Shown: positions 25,157 through 34,318 of the stretch, piece after piece | Layout: each line of letters opens with the position of its first letter | Numbering within the stretch: position 1 is the first letter of the stretch | Assembly (NCBI GenBank): GCA_964399635.1 | Contig: CAYNRU010000028.1 | Coordinates: 1-64,000 of the forward strand | Direction of reading: 5' to 3' | Source of the DNA: UBA4615 sp964399635 | GTDB taxonomy: Bacteria; Pseudomonadota; Gammaproteobacteria; Burkholderiales; Burkholderiaceae_E | Length of the DNA stretch: 64,000 nucleotides | The notes under the pieces: generated by a model | The model's input: only the letters and a program-made list of their open reading frames with translations | Databases searched by the model: none | What the model was told of the DNA's origin: nothing | Position numbers and translations under genes: made by a program

Positions 25157-25235
25157 CCATCCCCCCCCGCCCCGTGCGCGGCGCGGTGGGGCACCGTCGC
25201 GGCGCGTGTCGGGTCGCCCGAGTGCGGGCGGCCTG

Positions 25236-25721
25236 ATGCTGGACTCGATCACCGGCTGGGACTGGTTCGTCCTGACGGTCGCCGTCGTGTCGGTCGGTGT
25301 CGGGCTGATCCGCGGCCTGGTGCGCACCGTGTTCGCGCTCGCGGCCTGGGTGATCGGCCTGCTCGGCGTGCCGCTGGCAAGCCCCTTCCTGTTCACGCTG
25401 CTGCCCGCGGCCGTGCCGCGGCCGGTCGTGTACGTGCTCGTGTTCCTGCTGCTGTTCGTCGCCGTACGCATGCTCGGCGGGCTCGCGGCCAGGGCGCTGC
25501 GCGGCGTGGGCCTGGGCGCCGCCGATCGCCTGCTCGGTGCGGTACTCGGCACCGCGCGCGCCCTGCTCATCGTGCTGCTGGTCGCGATCGGTGGGCACCT
25601 CGCGGGACTCTCGAAGGAGCCGGCGTGGCAGCTCGCGAACACCCGGCCGTTGCTCGATGCGCTGGTGGGTTGGGCTGAGCCGTTCCTCCCGGAGCAAATC
25701 AGCGGGGTGCGGCAGACCTGA
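25236..25721 (+). CDS. cvpA: CvpA family inner-membrane protein
   Basis: A 161-residue membrane protein with four predicted helices, named for its need in colicin V production in E. coli; its true role is in envelope homeostasis and is not fully known. The start LDSITGWDWFVLTVAVVSVG and the RGLVRTVFALAAWV segment are typical. I chose the ATG at 25236 over an in-frame GTG at 25206 because it gives the family N-terminus. It precedes purF by 49 bases, the classical cvpA-purF pair. Confidence 0.93.
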   Translation: MLDSITGWDWFVLTVAVVSVGVGLIRGLVRTVFALAAWVIGLLGVPLASPFLFTLLPAAVPRPVVYVLVFLLLFVAVRMLGGLAARALRGVGLGAADRLLGAVLGTARALLIVLLVAIGGHLAGLSKEPAWQLANTRPLLDALVGWAEPFLPEQISGVRQT

Positions 25722-25770
25722 GCCTTCGGGCACCGGTCCGGCGCAGTCCCAGTCTATTCGGAGAAGTGTC

Positions 25771-27297
25771 ATGTGCGGCATCCTAGGCGTGGTCTCCAGG
25801 GCCCCGGTCAATCAGCTGCTCTATGACGGTCTGCTGCTGCTGCAGCATCGGGGCCAGGACGCGGCGGGCATCGCGACGCTCAACGGCAAGGCGTTCGCGA
25901 TGCACAAGTCCAGTGGCCTGGTGCGCGACGTCTTCCGGACGCGCAACATGCGAGGCCTGCCCGGGCGCAGCGGCATCGGGCACGTGCGCTATCCCACCGC
26001 GGGGTCGGCGAGCAACGTCGAGGAGGCACAGCCCTTCTACGTGAACGCGCCGTTCGGCGTGACCCTCGCTCACAACGGCAACCTGACCAACTCCGACCAG
26101 CTCAAGGACGAGATGTTCCGCCGCGATCGGCGCCACATCAACACCGAGTCAGACTCCGAAGTGCTGCTCAACGTGCTCGCCAACGAGCTCCAGGAGGCCG
26201 CGGTCGGCGTCTCGCTCGATCCCGACACCATCTTCAAGGCGGTGGTGGAGCTGCACAAGCGGGTCGAGGGCGCCTACGCGTGCGTCGCCGAGATCGCGGG
26301 CTACGGCGTGCTGGGGTTCCGGGATCCCTGGGGCATCCGGCCGTTGTGCTATGGCGTGGCCGAGACCGACCACGGCCCCGAGTACCTGATCGCGTCCGAG
26401 TCGGTCGCGCTCGAAGGTCTGGGGTTTCGCTTCGTGCGCGACATCGCGCCCGGCGAGGCGGTCCTGATCGACCTCGAGGGCAACTTCCACACACGCGCCT
26501 GCGCGCCCGGCGCCTCGCTGAACCCGTGCATCTTCGAGTACGTGTACTTCGCGCGGCCCGACTCGGTGATCGACGGCGTGTCGGTGTACGACGCGCGCCT
26601 GAAGATGGGCGAGTACCTGGCCGAGAAAGTGCGCCGCGAGCTGTGGGCAGGCGACATCGACGTCGTGATGCCGATCCCCGACACCTCGCGCCCCTCGGCG
26701 CTGCAGCTGGCCAACCGGCTGAACCTCGACTACCGCGAGGGCTTCATCAAGAATCGCTACGTCGGTCGGACCTTCATCATGCCCGGGCAGTCGGTGCGCC
26801 GTAAGTCGGTCCGCCAGAAGCTCAACGCGATGAGCATCGAGTTCCGCGGCAAGAACGTGCTGCTGGTCGACGACTCGATCGTACGCGGCACCACCTCGCA
26901 CGAGATCGTGCAGATGGCCCGCGAGGCCGGCGCCAACAAGGTCTACTTCGCGTCGGCCGCGCCGCCGGTACGCTATCCCAACGTCTACGGCATCGACATG
27001 CCCACGCGCGCCGAGCTGATCGCCAGCGGCCGCAGCGACGACGAGATCCGCGTCGCGATCGGCGCCGACGCGCTGGTCTACCAGGACATCGAGTCGATGC
27101 AGCAGTCGGTGCGCGAGCTCTGCCCCCGGCTGGGACGCTTCGAGGCCTCGTGCTTCGACGGCGTCTACATCACCGGCAACGTCACGCCCGAATACCTCGA
27201 CCGGATCGAGGCGGCCCGCATGGAGCCCGAGGCGCTGGCCGAGGACACCGGCCCGAAGGCGCAGATGAACCTGCAGTTCTCGGTGGCGAGCGATTGA
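25771..27297 (+). CDS. purF: Amidophosphoribosyltransferase
   Basis: First committed step of purine synthesis: PRPP and glutamine give phosphoribosylamine. The 508-residue protein begins MCGILGVV, so Cys2 becomes the N-terminal glutaminase nucleophile after methionine removal. The glutaminase domain shows GHVRYPTAG and LAHNGNL. The PRPP-binding loop is LLVDDSIVRGTT (about 365-376). Motifs typical of the Fe-S Bacillus type were not noted, so it resembles the E. coli type. A 210-base gap holding the metZ riboswitch follows. Confidence 0.98.
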   Translation: MCGILGVVSRAPVNQLLYDGLLLLQHRGQDAAGIATLNGKAFAMHKSSGLVRDVFRTRNMRGLPGRSGIGHVRYPTAGSASNVEEAQPFYVNAPFGVTLAHNGNLTNSDQLKDEMFRRDRRHINTESDSEVLLNVLANELQEAAVGVSLDPDTIFKAVVELHKRVEGAYACVAEIAGYGVLGFRDPWGIRPLCYGVAETDHGPEYLIASESVALEGLGFRFVRDIAPGEAVLIDLEGNFHTRACAPGASLNPCIFEYVYFARPDSVIDGVSVYDARLKMGEYLAEKVRRELWAGDIDVVMPIPDTSRPSALQLANRLNLDYREGFIKNRYVGRTFIMPGQSVRRKSVRQKLNAMSIEFRGKNVLLVDDSIVRGTTSHEIVQMAREAGANKVYFASAAPPVRYPNVYGIDMPTRAELIASGRSDDEIRVAIGADALVYQDIESMQQSVRELCPRLGRFEASCFDGVYITGNVTPEYLDRIEAARMEPEALAEDTGPKAQMNLQFSVASD

Positions 27298-27383
27298 GCG
27301 TGCAGCCGTCCTCGGAGGCGCCCGGCCGGCCAGCGGCGAGCGTGCGTCGTCCGGACGACTGGCATGCGGGCGACCCGATCGGG

Positions 27384-27389
27384 TAAACT
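27384..27389 (+). promoter_or_regulatory. Candidate -10 element for the metZ leader
   Basis: TAAACT lies five bases before the SAM-II aptamer, so a transcript starting about 27395 would begin at the aptamer 5' end, as expected for this compact riboswitch. No -35 of good quality is seen at standard spacing. Confidence 0.4.
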
Positions 27390-27392
27390 CCT

Positions 27393-27450
27393 AGGGCGCC
27401 GATTTGTCCTCGCTTGCGGGCGCTCTACAAATGCAGCTAAATCGAGTGGG
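27393..27450 (+). promoter_or_regulatory. SAM-II riboswitch upstream of metZ
   Basis: The leader matches the SAM-II aptamer known upstream of methionine genes in proteobacteria. Helix P1 forms between 27393-27400 and 27419-27426, with GCGCC pairing to GGCGC. The conserved loop start CGATTT follows P1, and TACAAATGCAGCTAAA (27426-27441) is the conserved 3' segment. CTCG (27409-27412) can pair with CGAG (27443-27446) to close the pseudoknot. The gene downstream, O-succinylhomoserine sulfhydrylase, is a classical SAM-II target. SAM binding would lower metZ expression. Identification rests on pattern memory, not on a covariance search. Confidence 0.88.
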
Positions 27451-27452
27451 CC

Positions 27453-27490
27453 AGGCCCGCCGACGCTGCACGCACGGCGGGCCTCGTTTC
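27453..27490 (+). terminator. Intrinsic terminator serving the SAM-II riboswitch
   Basis: A 10-bp perfect stem, AGGCCCGCCG (27453-27462) with CGGCGGGCCT (27475-27484), is followed by a T-rich tract (CGTTTCTT), only three bases after the aptamer. GCGGGC (27416-27421), which overlaps the P1 3' strand, can pair with GCCCGC (27455-27460) in the terminator arm. This gives a mutually exclusive antiterminator that SAM would disrupt. The metZ ATG lies 24 bases past the hairpin. Confidence 0.75.
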
Positions 27491-27507
27491 TTCCGGATAC
27501 CGATGTC

Positions 27508-28722
27508 ATGACTGCCTCCCACCGGCCCCTCGGCCTCGACACGCTCGCGGTGCGCGAGGGCATCCCTCGCACGGCGTACAACGAGCACAACGAGCCGATC
27601 TTCCTCACGTCGAGCTTCGTGTTCGACAACGCCGCGCAGGCCGCCGCGCGTTTCGCGGGCGACGAGGAGGGCTTCATCTACTCGCGCGCCGGGAACCCGA
27701 CCGTGGCCGCGTTCCAGAACCGGCTCGCGGCGCTCGAGGGTGCGCAGGCCTGCGTGGCCACCGCATCGGGCATGTCGGCGATCATGGCCACCGTGATGAG
27801 CCTCACGCGCGCGGGCGACCACGTCGTCGCGGCGTTCGAGCTGTTTGGCGCCACCACGCAGATGTTCGGCATCCTCGCCCGCTTCGGCATCGAGGTGACC
27901 TACGTGCGGCTCGACGACCCGCAGGCATGGCGCCGCGCGGTGCGCCCGACGACGCGCCTGTTCTACCTCGAGACGCCGTCCAACCCGCTGACCCAGCTGG
28001 CCGACGTGCGTGCGATCGCGGCCGTCGCGCGCGAGTGCGGCGTGAAGCTCGCGGTGGACAACTGCTTCTGCTCGCCGGCGCTGCAGCGCCCGCTCGAGCT
28101 CGGCGCCGACATCGTCGTGCATTCGGCGACCAAGTACATCGACGGCCAGGGGCGTGTGCTGGGCGGCGCGGTGCTGGGCGATGCCAGGTACATCGACGAG
28201 ACCCTCTCGCCCTTCGTGCGTACCACCGGGCCCACCTTGTCGGCCTTCAACGCCTGGGTGCTGCTCAAGGGCCTCGAGACGCTGTCGATGCGCATGGAGC
28301 GGCAGTCTGCCAACGCGCTGGTGCTCGCGCGCTGGCTCGAAACGCGGCCCGAGGCGCTGCGCGTGTACTACCCGGGCCTGGCGTCGCACCCGCAGCACGC
28401 GCTTGCCATGGCCCAGCAACGCACGGGCGGCGCGATCGTGTCGTTCGAGGTCGGCAGCGCCGACGAGGACCGCTACGGCGTCGCGCTGCGCGAGCGGGCG
28501 TGGCGCGTGATCGACAGCTGCAGCCTGCTGTCCATCACCGCGAACCTCGGCGACGTGAAGACCACCATCACGCATCCGGCCAGCACGACGCACGGCCGCG
28601 TCGGCCCCGAGGCGCGGCGGGCCGCGGGGGTGGGCGAGGGGCTGATCCGGGTCGCCGTGGGCGCCGAGGATCCGGCCGATCTGATCGCCGACCTCGAGCG
28701 CGGGCTGGCGGCCGCGGGCTGA
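27508..28722 (+). CDS. metZ: O-succinylhomoserine sulfhydrylase
   Basis: Makes homocysteine directly from O-succinylhomoserine and sulfide, using PLP. This 404-residue Cys/Met-metabolism family enzyme starts LDTLAVREGIPRTAYNEHNE, typical of MetZ. The PLP lysine is Lys209 in HSATKYIDGQG, and the YSRAGNPT substrate segment is intact. It is controlled by the SAM-II riboswitch and terminator in its leader, so high SAM should switch it off. It ends the long biosynthetic block; the next gene is convergent. Confidence 0.96.
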   Translation: MTASHRPLGLDTLAVREGIPRTAYNEHNEPIFLTSSFVFDNAAQAAARFAGDEEGFIYSRAGNPTVAAFQNRLAALEGAQACVATASGMSAIMATVMSLTRAGDHVVAAFELFGATTQMFGILARFGIEVTYVRLDDPQAWRRAVRPTTRLFYLETPSNPLTQLADVRAIAAVARECGVKLAVDNCFCSPALQRPLELGADIVVHSATKYIDGQGRVLGGAVLGDARYIDETLSPFVRTTGPTLSAFNAWVLLKGLETLSMRMERQSANALVLARWLETRPEALRVYYPGLASHPQHALAMAQQRTGGAIVSFEVGSADEDRYGVALRERAWRVIDSCSLLSITANLGDVKTTITHPASTTHGRVGPEARRAAGVGEGLIRVAVGAEDPADLIADLERGLAAAG

Positions 28723-28751
28723 GCAGGCAAGGCCGCCCGCCCGTCTGCGGC

Positions 28752-29723
28752 TCAGCCCTTGCCGGCCATGCCCAGGCGTTCGATAGTCGCCTTCTCCGCC
28801 GTGAAGGTCTCCTGCGCGAACCGGGTGTAGGCGGCGGTGTCCAGGTAGATCACCGGCTGGTCGTACTTGTCGAGCACGCCCAGCACGGCCGGGTCGTCGA
28901 GGACCTTCTTGAAGGCGTCGTGCAGCGTCCTGACCACCGCCGGGTCCATGCCCTTTGGGCCGCACACGCCAAACGGCGAATCCGAGACCGTCTGGTAGCC
29001 CAGCTCCTCGAGCGTCGGGATCGTGGGCCAGCGCTTGGTCCGCTTGCTGCCGTACGTGGCGAGCAGCCGCAGCCGGCCCGCCTCGACCTGCGGCCCCCAT
29101 CCGGTGGAGTCGCTGTGGCCCATCACGTGGCCGCCGATGAGCGCCTGCATGCCGTCGGCCACGCCCTTGAAGGGCACGTGCTGCATCTTGATGCCGGCCT
29201 TGGCCGCGAACTCCTCGACCACGAGGTGCGGGCTCGTGCCGATGCCGGGCGAGCCGTAGGTAAATTTGTCAGGGTTGGCCTTGCACCACGCGACCAGGTC
29301 CTTGACCGTCTGGATCGGCGAGTCGGCGCGCACCACCAGGCCGAAGGTGTAGCCGGTCAGGCAGGCGATCCAGGTGAAGTCCTTCAGGGTGTCGAACTGG
29401 ACCTTCTGCATGTGGGGAATGCGAAAGACGCTCTGCGGCAGCTGCGCGAGCGTGTAGCCGTCGGGCTTCGCGTTGACGAGCTCGACCGCGCCGAGCGTGC
29501 CGCCCGCGCCGGGTCGGTTCTCGATCAGGACGTTCTGGCCAAGCGCCTTGCCGGCGCTCTCGGCGAAGGCGCGCATCACGATGTCGGTCGTGCCGCCGGC
29601 CGTCCAAGGGCAGATGTAGCGGATGGGGCGGGTCGGGAAGACTTGCTGTGCCCGTCCCAGGCCGGGCATCGAGGCTGCTGCGGCCGCGGTGGCGGCGCGC
29701 AGGATGGATCGGCGGTCGGTCAT
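28752..29723 (-). CDS. Bug/TctC-family tripartite tricarboxylate transporter substrate-binding protein
   Basis: The second Bug protein of the window, 323 residues. It has an N-terminal Arg pair and an alanine-rich signal peptide ending near GRAQQ (about 27). The family segments FPTRPIRYICPWTAGGTTD, ENRPGAGGTLG and PDGY follow. Sequence identity to the Bug protein at 6842-7834 is modest, so they are not a recent duplication. The ligand is unknown and no TctAB genes are near. It is convergent with metZ. Confidence 0.93.
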   Translation of the reverse strand: MTDRRSILRAATAAAAASMPGLGRAQQVFPTRPIRYICPWTAGGTTDIVMRAFAESAGKALGQNVLIENRPGAGGTLGAVELVNAKPDGYTLAQLPQSVFRIPHMQKVQFDTLKDFTWIACLTGYTFGLVVRADSPIQTVKDLVAWCKANPDKFTYGSPGIGTSPHLVVEEFAAKAGIKMQHVPFKGVADGMQALIGGHVMGHSDSTGWGPQVEAGRLRLLATYGSKRTKRWPTIPTLEELGYQTVSDSPFGVCGPKGMDPAVVRTLHDAFKKVLDDPAVLGVLDKYDQPVIYLDTAAYTRFAQETFTAEKATIERLGMAGKG

Positions 29724-29826
29724 CGGTGTGTCTCCTCGTGTTGTGTCGTGGTGCGGGGCATGGCGGGTGCGACGCGTGGACGCGCGCGGATGCGCGGCGA
29801 TGGTACCAAGCCGACGCGCGGCGCCC

Positions 29827-30516
29827 TCAGCCGGCCGCGCCGAAGAGCCGCCCGGCGCCCCAGGTGAGCGCCATCGCGAGCACGCCCCAGAAGGCGACGC
29901 GTGCAGCGCCGCGCGGCCCCGACGCCCCGCCCGCGGAGGCGGCGACCCAGCCGAGGACTGCGAGCAGCACCAGGCTGACTGCGGTGACCGTCGCCGACAC
30001 CGCCGACGGGGCGCTGGTGGCCACGGCGATCAGCGGCACGCCGGCGCCCACCGCGAAGGTCGCGGCCGACGCGATCGCCGCCTGCACGGGTCGTGCGCGC
30101 TGCGTCTCGGTGATGCCCAGCTCGTCGCGCGCGTGCGCGGCCAGCGCGTCGTGCGCCATCAGCTGGTCGGCCACCTGCCGGGCGAGCGTGGGCTCCAGGC
30201 CGCGGCTCACGTAGATGGCTGCGAGCTCGGCCCGCTCGTGCGCGTCGTCGGTGGCGAGCTCTTGGCGCTCGCGGGCGAGGTCCGCTGTTTCGGTGTCCGA
30301 CTGCGAGCTGACCGACACGTACTCGCCGGCGGCCATCGACATGGCGCCCGCCACCAGGCCGGCCACGCCCGCCACCAGCACGGCCGATTTGTCTGCGCCG
30401 GAGGCTGCCACGCCGAGCACCAGGCTCGCGGTGGAGACGATGCCGTCGTTGGCCCCCATGACGGCGGCGCGCAGCCAGGCGATCCGGTCGGAGCGATGGC
30501 GTTCGGTGTGGCGCAT
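29827..30516 (-). CDS. VIT1/CCC1 family transporter-like protein
   Basis: A 229-residue membrane protein of the VIT family, which exports or stores iron and manganese in plants and fungi; the bacterial role is less clear. The N-terminal signature WLRAAVMGANDGIVSTASLV and the segment GLVAGAMSMAAGEYVSVSSQ (helices 1 and 2) are strong matches. A charged cytosolic helical part (about 75-135) and about three further helices follow. It lies between a Bug gene and dnaE2 on the same strand, with no operon partner apparent. Confidence 0.92.
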   Translation of the reverse strand: MRHTERHRSDRIAWLRAAVMGANDGIVSTASLVLGVAASGADKSAVLVAGVAGLVAGAMSMAAGEYVSVSSQSDTETADLARERQELATDDAHERAELAAIYVSRGLEPTLARQVADQLMAHDALAAHARDELGITETQRARPVQAAIASAATFAVGAGVPLIAVATSAPSAVSATVTAVSLVLLAVLGWVAASAGGASGPRGAARVAFWGVLAMALTWGAGRLFGAAG

Positions 30517-30598
30517 GGACTGGGGCCCTCGAGACCTCGCGCCGGCGGGTGCCGGTCTGGATGACGATGGTAACCCCCGGCCCGCGCGGCGTGCCGCG

Positions 30599-33500
30599 TC
30601 AGCGGAAGTCGCGGCTGCGCATCGCGAGCCCGCCCAGCAGGGCGGTGTGGTCGACGACCCGCCGCGCGATCAGGTGCATCACCTGGCCGCCGGTCTCGGT
30701 GTCGGCCTGCCAGATGCCGAAGACGGTCATCAGCCGCGCGCCCAGGATCTCCTTGCGATACCGCTCGAGCAGGTCGGGCCAGATGATCACGTTGACGCTG
30801 CCGGTATCGTCCTCGAGGGTCACGAAGACCACGCCGCGGGCGGTCTCGGGCCGCTGCCGGTGCGTGACCAGCCCGCTCGCGCGGGCCAGGCGACCGTCCG
30901 GGTAGCCGCGCAGTACCGCCGCGGGCTGCACCTTGAAGCCGTCGAGCGCCCCCCGCAGCAGGGCGACCGGGTGGCGCCCCATCGGCACGCCGAGCGACGC
31001 GTAGTCGGCGATCACGGCCTCGCCCTCGCTCATCGGCGGCAGCGCGAGCACCGGCTCGTCGAAGCGTGCGTGGGCGAGCAGGGCCGGCAGCGGCGCGATC
31101 GCGGCGGCCTGCCAGGCGGCCTCGACCCGGTGGCCGGCGACGGCCGCGAGCGCATCGGCGCGGGCCAGCGCCTGCAGGTCGCGCCGCTCGAGCCCCGCGC
31201 CGCGCGCCAGGTCCTCGACGTCGGCGAAGGGGCGCAGTGCCGGGGCGCCGGCCGCGACGCGCCGATCGCGCTCGGCGACCAGCCGCAGCGCCGCATCCTC
31301 CGACAGCCCGGTCACGCGGTTGAGCCCCAGCCGCACCGCGGGCTGCGGCCGGAAGTCGACGCCGTGCCGGACCTGGGGCGGGGCATCGGTGAGCTCCTCG
31401 AGCCGCGACGCCCAGCCGCTCGCGATCACGCAGGGGCCACGTACCTCGACGCCGTGCTCGCGCGCGTCGCGCACCAGCTGCGCCGGTGCATAGAAGCCCA
31501 TCGGTTGCGAGTCGAGCAGCGCGGCGAGGAAGGCCGCCGGCTCGTGACGTTTGATCCAGCAGCTCACGTAGACCAGCAGCGCGAAGCTCGCCGCGTGGCT
31601 CTCGGGAAAGCCGTACTCGCCGAAGCCCTCGATCTGCTTGAAGATCCGCTCGGCGAACGCCTGCTCGTAGCCGCGGGCCAGCATGCCGTCGATGACCTTC
31701 TGCTGGAACGCGTGCAACCCGCCCTTGCGCTTCCAGGCGGCCATCGCGCGGCGCAGCTGATCGGCCTCGCCCGGCGTGAAGCCCGCGGCGAGGATGGCGA
31801 TCTGCATCACCTGCTCCTGGAAGATCGGCACGCCGAGCGTGCGCTCGAGGGCGGGGCGGATCTCGTCGCGCGGGTACACGACCGCCTCCAGCCCCTGGCG
31901 CCGCCGCAGGTAGGGATGCACCATGCCGCCCTGGATGGGGCCCGGGCGGACGATCGCGACCTCGATCACCAGGTCGTAGAAGCAGCGCGGCTGCAGCCGC
32001 GGCAGCATGCTCATCTGCGCGCGCGACTCGATCTGGAACACGCCCACGGTGTCGGCGGCGGAGATCATGTCGTAGGTGTCCGGGTCCTCGGCCGGGATGT
32101 CCTGCAGCCTGAAGCGCACCGGGTCGCCCGGACCCGCGTGGCGTCGCGTGGTGACGAAGTCCAGGGCGCGCCGGATCGCGGTCAGCATGCCCAGGGCCAG
32201 CACGTCGACCTTGAGCAGCCCGAGCGCGTCGAGATCGTCCTTGTCCCACTGGATCACGCTGCGCTCGGGCATGGCGGCGTTCTCGATGGGCACCAGGCGC
32301 GCGAGCGAATCGCGCGCGATCACGAAGCCGCCGCTGTGCTGCGACAGGTGCCGCGGAAAGCCGACCAGCGCCTGCGTGAGCCGTAGCCACTGCTGGACGA
32401 TGCGGGAGGCCGGATCGAAGCCGGCCTCGGCGAAGCGCTCCGGTCGGATGGTCCGGCCGTCCCACCACTGCTGGTTGCGGGTGAGGAGGTCGATGCGCTG
32501 GGGCTCGATGCCCAGCGCACGGCCCACGTCGCGCAGCGCCGACCGGGGGCGGTAGCTGCTGATGGCCGCGGTGAGCGCGGTCCGGTCCCGGCCATACTTG
32601 GCGTAGAGGTACTGGATCACCTCCTCGCGGCGCTGATGCTCGAAGTCGACGTCGATGTCGGGCGGCTCGTTGCGCTCCCGGCTGATGAAGCGCTCGAACA
32701 GCACGCTGGTGCGCGACGGATCGACCTCGGTGATGCCGATGCAGTAGCAGACCGCCGAATTGGCCGCCGAGCCGCGGCCCTGGCACAGGATGCCGCGCGA
32801 GCGCGCGAAGTGGACGATGTCGGCCACCGTGAGGAAGTAGGGCTCGTAGCCCAGCTCGGCGATCAGTGCGAGCTCGTGCTCGACCTGCGCCCGCACCGGC
32901 TCGGGCAGGCCCTCCGGGTAGCGGCCCGCGGCACCCTGGTAGGCGAGCTCGCGCAGCCAGCTCGCGGGCGTCCGGCCCTCGGGGACGATTTCCTGCGGGT
33001 ACTCGTAGCGCAGCGAGTCGAGCGAGAAGGTGCAGTGGGCGGCGACCTCCAGCGTCTCCTCGAGCAGATCGGGCGGGTAGAGCTGCGCCAGCCTGAGGCG
33101 GCTGCGCAGGTGCTGCTCGGCATTGGGGGCGAGCGCGAAGCCCAGGTCCTTCACCGGCCGCGCGAGCCGCGTGGCCACCAGCGTGTCGTGCAGGCTGCGG
33201 CGCGAGCGCAGGTGGTAGTGCACGTCGCCGGCCGCCACCAGCGGCAGCCCGGTGTCCTGCGACACCTCGCGCAGCCGACCGAGCAGCGGCGCGTCGTGGC
33301 CGCGCGCGAGCAGTTCCGCGGCCAGCCAGGCGCGTGTGCCGAACCGCTCCCGCACGTAGCGCGCCTGCTCGTGCAGCCGGGCGACCGGGCTGCCCGGCGA
33401 CGCGTCGTTGCCCGACGCATGGGCCGCCACCGCGGGGCAGGGCACCAGCAGCGCGAGGCAGCCGGGCACGCCGCCCTCGAGGTCCTCGTGCAGCAGCCGG

Positions 33501-33925
33501 TACTCGCCCTTGCCCGCGCGCATGCGGGCTCGCGTGATCAGCGCCGACAGGTTGCCGTAGCCGTCCCGATCCCTGGCGATCAGCACCAGGCGGGCCGGCG
33601 GCGAGCGCGCGTCGCGCGGCGCGGCGCGGGTGGACAGCGTGCGGCCGTCGGGCTGGGGGGTGGCCCGCAGCGGCGGTCCTACCGGTGCGTCCGCGTGGCC
33701 GAACAGCCCGTGCAGCCCGAACTCCGCGCCGACGAGCAGGGGCAGCCCGGCGGACTTGGCCTGCAGGTGGGCGCGCACCACGCCCGCCAGCGAGCACTCG
33801 TCGGTGATGGCGAGCGCCGCGTACCCCTGGGCCCGTGCGCGATCGACCAGCTCCTCCGGCCGGGACGCGCCCCGCAGGAAGGAGAAGTTGGAGATGCAAT
33901 GCAGCTCGGCGTAGGGCGGGATCAC
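30599..33925 (-). CDS. dnaE2: Error-prone DNA polymerase DnaE2
   Basis: A 1108-residue C-family polymerase used for translesion synthesis with ImuA and ImuB under the SOS response. The N-terminal PHP domain starts YAELHCISNFSFLRGAS, followed by the palm region with RGSAANSAVCY and DIDVDFEHQRREEVIQY, a helix-hairpin-helix part, and a C-terminal OB fold (VNVIIWPDLLERYR). The shorter length and this N-terminus separate it from replicative DnaE. The start is the GTG at 33925. A strong LexA box lies 63 bases upstream. imuA and imuB are about 17 kb away rather than adjacent. Confidence 0.95.
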   Translation of the reverse strand: MIPPYAELHCISNFSFLRGASRPEELVDRARAQGYAALAITDECSLAGVVRAHLQAKSAGLPLLVGAEFGLHGLFGHADAPVGPPLRATPQPDGRTLSTRAAPRDARSPPARLVLIARDRDGYGNLSALITRARMRAGKGEYRLLHEDLEGGVPGCLALLVPCPAVAAHASGNDASPGSPVARLHEQARYVRERFGTRAWLAAELLARGHDAPLLGRLREVSQDTGLPLVAAGDVHYHLRSRRSLHDTLVATRLARPVKDLGFALAPNAEQHLRSRLRLAQLYPPDLLEETLEVAAHCTFSLDSLRYEYPQEIVPEGRTPASWLRELAYQGAAGRYPEGLPEPVRAQVEHELALIAELGYEPYFLTVADIVHFARSRGILCQGRGSAANSAVCYCIGITEVDPSRTSVLFERFISRERNEPPDIDVDFEHQRREEVIQYLYAKYGRDRTALTAAISSYRPRSALRDVGRALGIEPQRIDLLTRNQQWWDGRTIRPERFAEAGFDPASRIVQQWLRLTQALVGFPRHLSQHSGGFVIARDSLARLVPIENAAMPERSVIQWDKDDLDALGLLKVDVLALGMLTAIRRALDFVTTRRHAGPGDPVRFRLQDIPAEDPDTYDMISAADTVGVFQIESRAQMSMLPRLQPRCFYDLVIEVAIVRPGPIQGGMVHPYLRRRQGLEAVVYPRDEIRPALERTLGVPIFQEQVMQIAILAAGFTPGEADQLRRAMAAWKRKGGLHAFQQKVIDGMLARGYEQAFAERIFKQIEGFGEYGFPESHAASFALLVYVSCWIKRHEPAAFLAALLDSQPMGFYAPAQLVRDAREHGVEVRGPCVIASGWASRLEELTDAPPQVRHGVDFRPQPAVRLGLNRVTGLSEDAALRLVAERDRRVAAGAPALRPFADVEDLARGAGLERRDLQALARADALAAVAGHRVEAAWQAAAIAPLPALLAHARFDEPVLALPPMSEGEAVIADYASLGVPMGRHPVALLRGALDGFKVQPAAVLRGYPDGRLARASGLVTHRQRPETARGVVFVTLEDDTGSVNVIIWPDLLERYRKEILGARLMTVFGIWQADTETGGQVMHLIARRVVDHTALLGGLAMRSRDFR

Positions 33926-33988
33926 GGCGCGGCCTGCCCGAGGGGGCGCTCGCCGCGCGTTGCAGGGCCGGACTCGGAGGGTTGGATA

Positions 33989-34004
33989 CTGGACATGCGT
34001 ACAG
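33989..34004 (-). promoter_or_regulatory. LexA (SOS) box upstream of dnaE2
   Basis: Read in the dnaE2 direction the site is CTGT-N8-CCAG. It is embedded in a perfect 8-bp inverted repeat, GGATACTG (33984-33991) and CAGTATCC (34002-34009). It differs from the E. coli consensus CTGT-N8-ACAG at one position, the same one as in the lexA site of this window. It lies 63 bases before the dnaE2 GTG. Confidence 0.8.
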
Positions 34005-34009
34005 TATCC

Positions 34010-34318
34010 GCCGGCTCGGCGCTTCGCTCAATACCGCCCGACGGCCGATGACGCGAGTCGTAGCGGGCGCACTCGCGGGGCGCGACGCCCTCGCATCGTG
34101 GGCTTGCGCTCACCCGGGCCTCGCGACGAAGATCGCGCACGGCACCCGAGCGCGGTGTCCCCCTACCGCACCGGACCGAGACACGCCCATGACCCGACCC
34201 TTCGCGCAACCCGTCAGCCCACCGGCCCGGTCGGCCGCACCGGGCGCCTGCCCGACCGGATGCACGACGCGGGTCGCGCAGCCGCGCTGACGACCCGCCC
34301 GCGCTCCGGACCGCCCCG
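34010..34318. other. Gap of about 300 bases between the dnaE2 control region and the LysE gene
   Basis: Apart from the LexA box just to the left, no gene, repeat or convincing promoter was recognised here. The short open frames are in GC-rich sequence and have no family resemblance. Confidence 0.4.

Noticed and set aside
30207..34031. 1274-codon minus-strand frame overlapping dnaE2
   Set aside because: Same strand but wrong phase. Low-complexity Arg/Ala/Pro composition, whereas the adjacent phase gives full-length DnaE2 with all motifs.
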